Assembly: GCA_964019425.1 (NCBI GenBank)
Contig: OZ025780.1
Coordinates: 638,001-702,000 of the forward strand
DNA length: 64,000 nucleotides
From: Flectonema sp. DT1601
Lineage: Eukaryota > Euglenozoa > Diplonemea > Diplonemida > Diplonemidae
Direction: 5' to 3'
Part shown: in pieces, positions 52,195-64,000 of the stretch
Layout of the letters: every line of letters begins with the position of its first letter
Position numbering within the stretch: the stretch's first letter is position 1
Translations under genes and position numbers: made by a program
Notes under the pieces: model-generated
Database searches by the model: none
Seen by the model: only the letters and a program-made list of their open reading frames with translations
What the model was told of the DNA's origin: nothing

Positions 52195-52610
52195 GCGGTG
52201 TCATTTCACGACTGGTGCTGATTCCGTTGTACGCGACCCAAAGAGCACCCTGAGGATGGTTGACGATGGTTTATTGTCTTCAGATGCAAGACTGTTTATT
52301 TTGTACTTTAAATTCCGGCCTCCTAAGTTAATCACTGCTCTTGACCTTTCGGGTTTTAGTAGTGTAACTACCATTGAAAATCTTTTCTTATTTTTCTTGT
52401 CTACAAAGCACTGCTCTTGACCTTTCAAGTCTTTGTTGTGTCACTGGTTCACAGATTGGTGCTTTTGACCTTTTCAGATCTTAGTGAGGTGAGTGTAAAT
52501 CGGAGATTTATTTCCACCTTTAAAAAATCTGTTCAGCAATTAGAGAACAGTCTTAGTGGTCAATTCATTAAATTGGTTGGTATTATTAGTTTACTGATAC
52601 ACTAAATCCT
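52195..52610 (+). pseudogene. decayed BspA-type leucine-rich-repeat gene fragment
   Basis: A frame starting near 52206 reads KLITALDLSGFSSVTTIENL, a typical BspA-type repeat unit, then stops. A second unit (ALDLSSL) and a third (AFDLFRS, or LLTFSDLSEVSVN in another frame) follow at about 55-bp spacing, each in damaged frames. The same CTTTTGACCTTTC or CTCTTGACCTTTC core recurs three times. It probably derives from a gene similar to the one at 31509-32543. It lies directly upstream of the IP3-receptor gene. Confidence 0.55.
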
Positions 52611-52663
52611 TTGTTATTGATTTCATTTTACTTTTATTATTTATACTTTCAGACATGCTATAA

Positions 52664-55600
52664 ATGACTGCGCCCGTCGCCGGTACCGACAGCGGCAGTG
52701 GGAACGTCTGCTTTGATGATCGGTTGCTGCTGTCCAGCGCGTTATTCTTTGGGTATCTGTATGGACAGGTAAGAGGTGATTGCAGAAACCCTTTGATGGT
52801 TGTACATGCGCATCCACAGGTAGTTTCACATTTAAAAGACAAGGAAAAGGTCGCTCAAGACAGTCACCTTGCGACACTTGTTTTACAACCACTTCGTAGT
52901 TTTGAACATGCTGTAATTCAGTTGGTGAGACCGACTGATTTTGCAAGCAATAACATAAGCAATTCATTAGCTTATGGTCAGACTGTTAGATTAAAGCATT
53001 GTTTTAGTAATTTATTTATAACGTTAAGGTCACAGGATGATGGTGATTCGAGAGGACTACGAAAACACGCAACGGTAACAACACCAGTAGCACCTCGTAG
53101 AAAACAAGCTCAGATTGATACCCCTTCATCAGTTGAGCTTAACCAAGATCGATATTCTTATGAAGATAGTCAGACTCAGTTGTTTAGAGTTCTTCCGAAA
53201 TATTCAAAAATTAGAAAAGAAGGTGATGCTGTTCGGATAGGTGATCAAGTAATATTTCAGCATTTGGAGTCCGGAAGGGTCCTCGCAGCCGGTGAAATCA
53301 ACGAAGAACAAACAAACTGTGACGCAGTCGCTATTCACAGAGGAAAATCCGAATCAACTCTCGGTCTAATCGCTCCAAAGAAAGAATCAAGGCCATTTGC
53401 TGTTAAGAGAAAAGAAGCTGAGATCTGGACAATTCACGGATTTCATAAAAAAGCGACTACAGAAAGTAGTTTGATAGGTCAACAAGAAGTTCCAGATGAG
53501 CCAGAGGTAGTTCAAGCTGGAGGGGTCGTCGCTTTACATCACGTTGAAAGTGATTGTTTTTTATCTATAACAAAACAACCCTTACCACGACCATCTTGGA
53601 TACCAAGTTCACTAACTCTACCAGCAAGAACTAATTCATCTGTATTCGAAGACTCACAGCGAGTTGATCAGGTAGCTAGAAACCCTGGAGATCCGTATGT
53701 TGAACCTCGTTCTGAGATAAGCACAGAATTCTCAACTTATTCAAGTCTTTGGGTTCTAGAACGGGATGAACCACAAAAGGGTGGAGTCGTAACCCTACAC
53801 AGAAGTCGAGGTAATTCTAATTCAACAACTGGTGTTTATCTCCTCCGTCATCTTGAATCTGATTCTTACCTCGCAACATCTGAAAGTAGAGGTGGTCACG
53901 TTCTCACCACAGTTAAGAATAAAGAAAAACAATCTCAAGACTGTTTCATCCGATTCCTACCGGACACATCTGGTGCAGCAAAAAGTGACGATCATGACGT
54001 ACTTGGTGGACATACTTTAGTGAGAATACAATTCGCAACTAGTAAGCTTCTGCTTCATATTCGAAAGAATCAAGATGCTACTCTTAGTAACAGAGTGATC
54101 TATGAAGACTTGTTTGTGATTAGACCATTGTCAGCTTCATTTGCGTTTGATTTGACTACCATGTTATCGAGTGTTTCAACACTGAAAACATGTTCAATGA
54201 TTCACCCACAACTAAGAAAAGCAAGTAAACATCTAAGTGGTTCAGTATCACCAAAAGGACTGCCACCTGTTTTGACCGTCGCATCAGCAAGTTTAGAGGT
54301 ATTGAAATCTGTAAAGGCTGCAACCGATATAATAACAAAACCAGTAAGACCACCAAGTGCTGTTCTGGAAGCAAATTCCTCAAACGCTGATCTGACGGGG
54401 TCTCTCTTATGTAGACAACAGCTATTGCTTGATACACAATTTCACGTCCTAACGTTCAACCTGTTACTGTGGTGTAGAGTGTTGAGTGATTTACTCAATG
54501 ATTCAGATTCAAGTGAATCGTCCTCCTCGGATGAGGAAGCAGCGAGTGAACTCGAAGAAATTGATAACAAAGTAGCCGAAGTATCTTACCACTGCTATGC
54601 CATATTAATGCATCTGTGTCTTGCTGAGCCCAGTAGAAATAATTTCAGTCCTTCAGCGGGTCATTTAGCTCCGTGGATACCACTGATAAGTCACTTAGTA
54701 GGTGGTGAGACGTTGAGATCATCAAAACACGCGGAGACAGGTCTTCGTCTTCTCATGGCTATTCTAAAAGATAAAAATGATATTATCAGTTGTATACCTG
54801 AAGAAGACATTAGCGTTTGCATCGATGATTTGATGCCTTTCTTGTGTGATCCTTCTGCTTATATTCCTCGTCTTTTTGGTGACACCAATCGGATAGCAGT
54901 CCTAACATGTATATGTGTCTGTAATGGATCATCAATTGTTGATAATCAAAATTTAGTAACTCAAAGAATTCGAGACGCCAACCACTCTTTACTATATCCT
55001 TCTCGGGTGAAGAGAGGTCGTATACAGGTTTATCTGCCAACAGACAGACGTAGCTTTGGTGCTGCAGCACAGAGAAAAAGTACAATGCCAATTAACATGC
55101 AAAATGCTACCATGGCACCTTTAAAAAAACAATATAAATCTCTTAGAAACTTAGGTTCAGAATGGATTGACTTAGCAAAACTGATGTACGGAGATTGGAG
55201 AGATAACACGATAGCATACTTCTCAGCGACAAGGGAATTATTACATTCGATATCACATAATAATGAAGGAGGTGCGGAATTCGTTCGGAAGAACGTCAGC
55301 GCTGATGAAGTTCTTCTCGGAGTCGTATTAAAAAGTGACGAATATCTATTCCCACCTCGAGAAGAAGAATTAGAATACCCAAATCAAACCTACGCTGATC
55401 CCCTCAGAGCTGCTTATGTAAGATTGTGTCGAGCTGCTTTTATAGGTCGTTGTGCCTCTGATAGCATTCCGAAGATAAAGAGAAAACGGGGAGCACCTTT
55501 ATCAATGCTGACGGTTGAAAAAAGTCTCAGCGATCGGAAAGAAGAATGGGGACGTAAACCACCACGAGCTGGAAGACGAGGTGCGATCTTTGTAAGTGAG

Positions 55601-58600
55601 GCACCGATAGCGTCAAAACATGATTTACAACATGACTTTAAGCCAGGCAATCACAGTGATACTCAAACAATACGAAAGATTCTGTTGGATTTCAAATACC
55701 TTCGTCTCCTATGTGGAGAGCTCTATCCTGAAACCATTGACCGACTCACCTTCCGTGCAGTTAGCCAACCACGACATGCTCGAGCTTCTCAAGTTCAAGG
55801 TACTCACAATATAATCCCCCGCGGAAATAGATTATTTATCTTAGTTCATGGTACACTTGTTAGTAAAACAACAGGTGTCAGTCATCATGCTCCTGGAGTC
55901 TTGGGAGAGAGCTGTCTTATTCCTCCCTCAAGACAAGATGAATACGTCGTAGAAACAGATTGTAAGATATTCGTTCTGGCTCCTCAACAAGTCCACGCAG
56001 TGCTACGCGATTGCCAAGAATTTCATTTGGCGTCAAAGAAAAGTGCTGTAAAGAGAATGATTGCTGAAAGTCACGGAACTGATCTACCGATTCCAAACTC
56101 AGCAATGAATTCCTTAGTCACTGAGTTATGTAATAGTGAAATAGTTCCAGATGGTACTAAACTACTTCAACAAGATGAAGCACCCGATCGACTAGTCGTA
56201 ATCACATATGGTCGTGTTGAAGGTGATAACAAACTAATACTAAAACCGGGTGACTATGTTGGTGTAAACCTTCTACAGAATACTTTAAGCAACGCGAGTG
56301 CATATGCTAAAGGTACAGTACATATTACCTATGCAAGTAGACTACAGCTACAGACAGCTTTAAGAAGTGATGCGGTTGGATCGACTACACCAGCGTTTGG
56401 ATTGCTCTCGAGTGATGGAACACCTCAAAGAGTGAATAGCTATAAGAGTACTCTTGATTATATTAAAACTCAAAACTTATCACCATCTGTTAGCAGTGGA
56501 AGACAAGTCACTGATCCGATTGGTGGTACTCCTCGACGTGATAGCATTGATCGTGAAAGACTATTCGCAGACAACACCAACACCAACTACAGTCAGTATT
56601 TAGAATTAGAAATCGCAAGTTCTCACAGCAACACTGATAGTAATTTAACAATGACTGGGGGTATTGGAGGAAGGGTATCACCTCCGGTACCAATGCCGTC
56701 AATACAAACCAGAAGACGGTCTTCAGGTGCGGGATTTGATAAAGAATATTACATTGATAATTTATTCTGTGTTGAAGAACCAATACTTGAACTCAGCGAC
56801 GAGGAAGAAGAAACGGATCTCATCAGCGAACCTGAAGACCCTCTGCGAGATCCAGCATGGCTATGGTCGAGATATCACTTGGTTAAGGGATTAAAGGTTT
56901 CATTGAAAACATTCTTATCTGACAACGCTATTGTTGAGACCACTGATGTTGCTAAAAATGTACTAATGGCTGAGTGGCTACAACTACTATCGTCATTCAT
57001 CGACTTAGGGCTGTACGATGATGAAGAACTTGATGATATTCTCCCCCTTCTCGCAGACTTACTTGACACAAACGAGGCTGAAATCAACGGAAGTTTTGGC
57101 AGATCAACAGGTCAGAAAAGTGTCATATCGAGCTATTCCTTCCCACATCCGTTGGGTAATTTACAAAACATAGAAATGACAAATGAACATCGATTTGATG
57201 AACCATTCAACATTCAAACATCAAGTAGAAGTAGATTGATGTCAGTGACTTCTGTAACTTGTTCACCAAGATCACTAAGTCATACGATATCAGCAATGAC
57301 ATTAAACCGTCCGAGTATGGCTGGATCACCTGGTAGGTCTTACAGTAATATTACTACTCAGGTCCAAAGTGACCTTCCGGAAATCTTACCAAGACAGGCT
57401 TCAGCAATCCATGATGAGGAATCTGCAGAAAAACTCAGCGAATCGATGAGGATCCAAGCAGTTGAAAATGCGATAGTAACGAGAACAAAGCTTGAGGTCT
57501 GTAGAATCTTTATGAAACTACTAACACAAGTTGATAATTCAGAACGACGAGGTACCGAGTCAGAATCTCCACAAGGTCCAATCGCATCCATCAGAAGCGC
57601 TGCTGGTGGAGCTGCAGCTATCAGACAATCAGTTGCTGCAAGTAATCGAAGAGGAAGTCTTAATCACTCAGACTCTGACTTAGTAACAAATCTTCAGGGG
57701 ATTCTACTACGAGTAATGAGATTTAAAGGATCCAGAGAGCTGTTCGTAACATCATTCAGACTTTATATTCTAATCAGCGCTAATCGTGAGAAGCTACCAG
57801 TGACTCATGTCATCCCACGTCGTAAACTCGTCAACCATCTCAAAGAAGAACTTGCTAAGGATGATGAAGACCTTTGCAGTAATACACTCTTAGTCAGACT
57901 TGTTGAACATTGTAAAACTTACAGCCACCACGGTCACAGCGATAGTGCTCTTACTCAAGGAGAAGAGAATGAAACAATCATTGCGGCTCTCGGATGTATC
58001 CGTGATGTTATTATTAATGATGATGGTTGCGGACTCACTCGAGAACTACGACAAACAAAACTAAATGGACTTGAAGCAATGCGAATAGTCATCAACACAG
58101 TCGACAGTAATAATTCAGGAGAAGCAGACGAAGAAGTCGTCAAAGTGGGACTCGAACTGGCGACAGCTCTTCTAGAAGGCGGAAATCAACGAGTTCAAGC
58201 ATGGCTCAGAGATTACTTCTTCAGTAGAAGAGATGAAACTCTTTTTGTAGTTCTACGAGATAGGATTACAAAGGCTATATATACGATTGACAAGGTGCTG
58301 GCAACTCCCAACCCACACGCTCATGAGTGTTTTCAAGGCCCACTTTTTCACATCGAAGAAACAATGAGATTTTTACAACTTTGTAGTGAAGGACATAACA
58401 CCGCATTACAAAATTACTTTAGAGTTCAAGAAGACAACGTCCAGTCTCACGACCTGGTTAGAGAAACATTAAAATTCTTAACATCACTGAACTCTATAGC
58501 ACGTGAGGATGTTGGTATGCTCATGCCTCCGTTTTGTCTCAAAGTTGCAATTCAAATTTGGAATACTCTAACTGAATTCTGTCAAGGACCAGTCTCAGCA

Positions 58601-61600
58601 AACCAATACACTCTGATAGAAGGTCTTATAGGGAGGGATGTCAACACTGTTTTTCAGATTAAAGGTGATGAAGTACTCGTGTCGAAAGTATTAAATGCGG
58701 CGACTGTGACGATGCTTTCTGTTGTTGAGGGTTGCACGACTCCTCATGCTCCGTTGTCTCTGAGGTATACTCTTGATTTGGATTTATTATTAAAGTGTTT
58801 GGTAGAGATTCCTCATGAGAATCGTGAGGATACTGAATTCGGTTACAACGTCTATCTTTTACTGTGTTTCTTAAGAGATTATGATATGTATGATTCGTCA
58901 GGTTTGAATGTCGCAGCTATGCTAGAATCAAAAGATGAATTGTCATTCTACCGGAATCGAACTGCGCAAGTTGAAATTCTACGTGAGGGATCAGGTCTTG
59001 AACGAGTTTATTTTAGAAAACCATCTGCTTGTTTGTGTTTACCAAATAGAACAAAGAAATATTTAATTGAAAACGTCCATAGAGAAACACATCAGTCAAG
59101 ACTGGTTGATTTCTTTGATAGGGTTGAGGAAACCGCTTTTGAACTTCGGATTATCAGTAGGACTGAAAAAAATAATAAAATATCATCGAGAACGAGAGTG
59201 AACATTCATCTTCGATCAATAAAAATTCAATCAATCGGTCACTGTTTAGTCCTGCTTTGTAATATTTTATTGTTATTTGTCTCTACGCCTGGTTACGCAA
59301 ACACACTTCCACTAACTGTTTTTCATGAGGGATCCTCATCATTTGTAACTTTTGGTTCCAATGTTCAGATCCCAAGATATTTAAGTTTTGTTATAAGCGG
59401 ATGTATTTATGCTTTGATTGTGATTTTTTTTTGTGGGGTTTTGGAATTTGTTTGGTTTGAAGGTCCCGTCTTAGTATTCATGCGTGATAGAGAACGAAGA
59501 AGGAAGAGTGGTAAGTATTCAGTAGCGGCATACCTAAACCCAGAACATCCTTATAGGTTGGAAGATCCTAACTGGTCATTTGGAAACACCGTATCAGTTT
59601 CTCATGTTGTTACAAAGTGCGTTTGGGAACCTCGATTCTTGCGACTGGTGTTAGGAATCGTTGCGTGTCTACTCGCGATCACAATAAGTCCATTCTTCGC
59701 ATCGACGTTGTTGATTCCATTGATTGCTGAATCATCTGTCATCCGACATGTCGCATCTGCTGTAACTAGAAATGGAAAATCTCTCATTCTAACGATGCTT
59801 TTAGGAATAATACTGATGTATTTATTCGCGGTCGTTGGATTTGTTTTGTTTAGAGATATGTTCATTCAAGGTGATGAGAATCACTGCAGTACTATGCTAC
59901 GATGTTTTATATTCACAGTGACATCTGGATTGAGAGCTGGTGGTGGGATCGGTGAACTTATTCAAAATCCAACCTGGGGATCAGAACTACACGCGATACG
60001 TGTAGTCTACGACATGTCTTTTTACATTTTAGTGACCGTTATATTTATGAATATAGTTTTTGGTATCATTGTCGATACTTTTGGAGAACTTCGTCAAAAA
60101 AGAGAAGGTCGAGAACAAGAGATGAGGACTCACTGTTTTATATGTAACGTCGCATCATCTGAATTTGATAAACGAGCAGATGGATTTTCGAACCATGTTA
60201 GTCGAGATCATAACATGTGGAACTACATGTTCTTTGTTTTTTATATTGCCAACAAACCACGTGATGATTTGACAGGACAGGAGTCTTTTGTCTACAACTG
60301 TTTGGTACAAAATGATTTAAGATTTATACCAGTGAACACTTCTTTAGCATTGACACAGGACCATCTTCCTGGTGTTATTGACAGCAAGGGTAAAGACTAT
60401 GATGCAACGGATTTAAGCAGAGACGATTTCGAATTGTTGGGAAACAGGATTGAGAATTTGGAAAGTAAAGTCGCATCACAATATTCCATAATAGAAGGTC
60501 ATTTGGATCAAATTTCAAGGGGAATGAAAAAACGAGGAGAAGAACTTTGGAAAAGCGCTCGTGATAAAATAGCTGGGAGGGACGTTGCCGATCTCCTCCG
60601 AAAGGCAACCAGAAAATCACTGCTTCGAAAGGATACTTTAAAAATGGGTGCCATAAAAGCTCTTAAATCAGCGGCATCGAATCCACAAGTGTTTCCTGCA
60701 ACTCCGAAGCCTCCGATACCTTTCAAGGATAAGCAAAGTCCTCCGGTTGCTCCTCAACAGTCTCCACAAAGTGATGCGTTTCCATTTCCTCGTGCAAACA
60801 CGGAACAGTTATTTGATGATATGACTAACAGAAGAGGTTCTTATGAGGTTTCAGTTTCTCCTCCCAGACCTCTTCCACTGGATTTGCATTCGTTGTCCCC
60901 GACAGATAATGGCCATGGGGTATGTCTTGGTTTATTTCGTTTTTTTTTCTTACCTTAACATCCATGAAAAAAAATAATAAAATAACAATAAATAGGGTTT
61001 CCCACCACGCATGAACACTACTGGAAGTGTTGGTTCCCCAACGTTGTTAGATGCAGCTTGGGTTGGAGCTAACCCATCGTTTGCTGGGTGTGTACTTGAC
61101 CCTTTTTGTTAGTTTTTTGTAACCCTTTACATCGTTTTGATGAGGGCCTCATTCACAGCAGGTCGTATCTGTGTGTTGTGTTGGTAGAATGTTGTCAACA
61201 ATTACTTCAACTCAGGTATGATGACGTCGAATCACTAGAAAGCACTGGTACGTTTGTTTTTCAATCCTCTCCTCTGAGTTATGCGTGCATCGTATTGGCT
61301 GCAGCAGTAGCAGCCAACAAATCCGATAAAATGATGTCTGCACCAGATACGATTAAGACACTACCGATTGGTCGATCAACCAATTCGTTATTTTCAATAA
61401 TTCCAGAAGTTGTAGTGCAATCACCGACAGCTCAAGTATGTACTGCTAAGTGTTAGCAATATGTTTTTTTTTTTTTTTTTTTTTTTTTTGTAAATTTAAT
61501 TACAAAAAAATTCACAACAGAACACACCAGAGAACGTTGGTCTCGATCTTGGAGAGGCTGTCTGGCCGCTTGACGTTGAAAGTCTTCCTATCAAACCTAA

Positions 61601-62714
61601 AGACAATAGTGATAATAAAACTACTGTGGGACTGTTTCCTAATAGTGCTGAAGTTAAAAAACGAGCTCGTGAAGATGCGATGGCTGAAAGAGTTAGACAA
61701 CTAGCAGCCTTAGAAGACGATAGTCAAAAACAAAAGAAAGAATTCGCAGGCATCGTTGGGGACTTGCAAAGCCTTAGAACTCAGAGAAAAACACTACCAC
61801 AACCAGCAACCTCCCCAATAACAGTTACGGAAGTAACTCCCGCACCGGTAGTACGCCCAGTGTTACCGCCGTTAGAGGCAGTGGTGGAGAGAGAGAAACC
61901 AAAAGAAAAACCAAAAACGTTACCACCAGCATTGGTAAAACACTCTTCTGGGAAGTATTCCAGAAAAATAACTTCTTTTTCAGGAAAAACGGAAGAATTT
62001 GGTGACGACTTACGCCTCTCACCTGACCAAGGCCTCAGCAGTTTTTCAGATAGAAATCCCAGCATGTCTTCTAGAAAGTCATCTGGTAAGTTTTCAAGAT
62101 CGTTCTCAGACAGGACCCTAAAAGATAGCAGGCAGAGTTCATTTTCTGAAGGTGGAGGAGGATACACTGCAAGACTTGCTTCTCTTGATAGTGTTATCGA
62201 TGCTAAGGTTAGTTCAGTAAATACTGATAAAAGTTTAGAAGTCAGATTTCAATCAGACAGAGATCTATTAAGAGCTATGAGACTCCCATCAGTCACTGAA
62301 AGTGATATCGAACCCCTCAACATTAGGGCATTCACTGATCAGTATCAAGAACTTATCCGAACACCAAGCTCTGCAACGGATTCTCCCCGATCAGCAGGTT
62401 TGCGATATAAGCAAGGCAACTGGGGTAGTTGGCAATCTCGAGAATGCACGTCTCCTGATTTGAATAAAACTCACATCTCACAGTGGTACTCCAGCGATTC
62501 AGATGAAGGACCAGCTGTCCCTATTAAAAAACGTGTTAGTAGACGAGACCCTGCAAATGATTTGTGGTTAGCAACTGGCATAATATCAAATCACCGAAAA
62601 GCATCTGTTGAACATTTCCCTAATGAAGAAGGCATGATCGATGACGGATTAGATAAGGTTTTAAAAAGAGTTATTCAAAGGAGGAAAAAAAAACTATCAC
62701 ACACGATTTCTTAA
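52664..62714 (+). CDS. ITPR: inositol trisphosphate receptor-type calcium channel with CNB-like domains
   Basis: The exons are 52664-60919, 60996-61087, 61159-61435 and 61521-62714, with all phases matching; the product is about 3270 residues. An N-terminal suppressor domain is followed by a MIR region (about 180-500, for example LLRHLESDSYLAT), then a RIH domain (about 560-800). Residues about 1040-1240 resemble two cyclic-nucleotide-binding folds. The RIH-associated domain is near 1915-2000 (VRETLKFLTSLNS). A transmembrane channel at about 2190-2480 has pore filter GGGIGE at 2426-2431 (GGGVGD in animals). It is followed by the conserved CFIC and H-x5-HNMW zinc site near 2491-2520. IP3 receptors release calcium from stores. 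The exons after 60919 add about 520 polar residues not found in animal receptors. A T-rich AG lies just before the start. Confidence 0.9.
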
Positions 62715-62756
62715 GACCGGTAGTATAGTTTTATTTTCACTGTATCTGTAAAAAAA

Positions 62757-62860
62757 AGATGTTAATCACAAAAAGGTAAACCTTTATTTATCCCTCCTCT
62801 TCCTCTTCCTCGATATCAATTGTTGGTCTTTTTTACATGGCAACAAGATGGTCTTCATAT
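62757..62860 (+). repeat. repeat family H copy
   Basis: It matches 39141-39275 through CACAAAAAGGTAAACC, TCCTCTTCCTCTTCCTCGAT and ACATGGCAACAA. Confidence 0.6.
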
Positions 62861-63656
62861 TTTTGTTTATGTAATTGGATGTGTCTGTAGACGAAAAGAG
62901 TTTTTTTATTATTTATAAAAACACAACTGGTGTACCAAACAAAACAAAACTCACAAAGAATCCCCCGAATGACATAAAAATCTCCACTCCAGTCATTTTA
63001 TATTTCCGTCGAGTGTTTTTTTCTTATTTAGTAACAAAATCGTTCAAAAATAAAAAAGAATTTCGAATGGATAAAAGATTTCCATGAGTTTAAATCTTTT
63101 TTTTTTCTCAATGACTGGACGGGAAGGGAACTCTCTTTTGTTAAAAATAATAATTAACGATGAAATTTTGTTACTATCTTTTAGTACGGAAGGAATAAGT
63201 TTATGTTTAATCACCATTGCCAGCATTCAATTTTTTGTCGGAGTGTAGACGCTATTATAAAAAATGTATCCATCATTTTTAATACAACGTCATGGTTTTT
63301 TTTTTTTTTTTTTTTTTGATTAAAATATGTAGCCAAAAAACGTGTTTGTACAATTTTAAAAAACAAATTAAGGAAGGAAAGAAAAAAAAAAAAAAAAAAA
63401 AAAATTGAAAAGGGGAGGTAATACTGGCAATACTACCACTAAATCTGGACAACTATTTATTTGGTTAACGAAGTCAGGGAACTGGAAAGATAAAAGAAAG
63501 TTGTGTTCAAATAATATTCAGGTTCAAGATCAAACATTGATGACAACGTAATAACATTAGAATGTCCTGTCTAACTAACCATATCTCAAAGAGAAAAGGA
63601 GTGAACAACAACAAATGAAATTAAAAAAAACACACGAAGAGAGAAATGAAATCACA

Positions 63657-63748
63657 AATCATTCAGATTAACACGCCTTTTATTTAGATATAAATCTCAT
63701 CGCATGGGGGATCTTTGACCATAAGAATGGCTTTCAATCTGAATACAT
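63657..63748. mobile_element. family E-like inverted-repeat element
   Basis: AATCATTCAGATTAACACGCC at the left and GGCTTTCAATCTGAATACATT at the right form an imperfect inverted repeat around a 50-bp centre. Confidence 0.5.
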
Positions 63749-64000
63749 TCTTCAACTACTACGACCATATATTGGTACGAAAAAAAATTAAAAAATAGGA
63801 AAATAAAAAAATAAAAAAATAAAAAAAAACGATCATTTAACCGCAGAGGAGATCTCTGGCTACTTCAGAATTTTGAATAAAAAGAGAACGATTTTTTTCT
63901 GACACCTGAAGTGACTGCAGAGCATCACATTCAAGGAACAGACTATTCCCCATATGTTCGACGTTGCTAAGACCTGTTAAGTTTAGGTCTCTTATTGAGG

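Larger units (their letters stand above)
62715..64000. other. non-coding end of window with repeats H and E
   Basis: A family H copy lies at 62757-62860 and a family E-like element at 63657-63748. Homopolymer-rich otherwise. No start of a further gene was seen. Confidence 0.5.

Overview
This window is nuclear DNA of a flagellated protist. Every protein-coding gene I can support lies on the plus strand, and the only clear minus-strand gene is a tRNA-Trp. Coding DNA is moderately AT-rich, while the spaces between genes are strongly AT-rich and full of T and A homopolymers. TAA, TAG and TGA are all used as stops. Most starts sit just downstream of a pyrimidine tract and an AG, as at a spliced-leader acceptor. 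Genuine cis-introns (GTATGT or GTTTGT donors, mostly 60-100 nt) instead end in adenine-rich tracts and CAG. One-way gene order plus probable trans-splicing plus ordinary cis-introns suggests a euglenozoan, perhaps a diplonemid. This is inference: no spliced-leader RNA gene is visible.

Layout. 1-6.1 kb: an Hsp70-type domain protein, two multi-pass membrane proteins, and a large receptor-like membrane protein with a decayed class III cyclase-like domain. 6.14-6.21 kb: tRNA-Trp on the minus strand. 6.2-16.6 kb: gene-poor DNA with dispersed repeats and a small C2HC zinc-finger gene. 16.7-34.7 kb: a GT77-like glycosyltransferase, MORN protein, EF-hand protein, type I membrane protein, coiled-coil protein, zinc-ribbon protein, secreted Cys-rich protein, Pmp3-like protein, a repeat-containing cytoskeletal-type protein, a five-exon unknown, a UBL-LRR protein and a second cyclase-like membrane protein. 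34.7-40.5 kb: repeats, a foldback transposon and small split genes, with an acyl-protein thioesterase. 40.6-48.6 kb: an FkbM-like methyltransferase, a C2-C2-SAM protein, two unknowns and a second GT77-like paralogue preceded by a broken copy of its own 5' end. 50.6-52 kb: dynein light chain DNAL4/LC10 and PDE6D. 52.2-52.6 kb: a decayed LRR gene. 52.7-62.7 kb: a very large IP3-receptor channel. The rest is non-coding with repeats.

Themes. Several genes fit flagellar and calcium signalling: IP3 receptor, EF-hand, C2, DNAL4, PDE6D and MORN. Two GT77-like enzymes and an FkbM-like methyltransferase fit Golgi glycan modification. The most notable discovery is that the IP3 receptor carries a segment resembling tandem cyclic-nucleotide-binding domains in its cytosolic arm, plus a long C-terminal extension encoded by three downstream exons. 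At least six families of short dispersed repeats fill the spaces and several introns.
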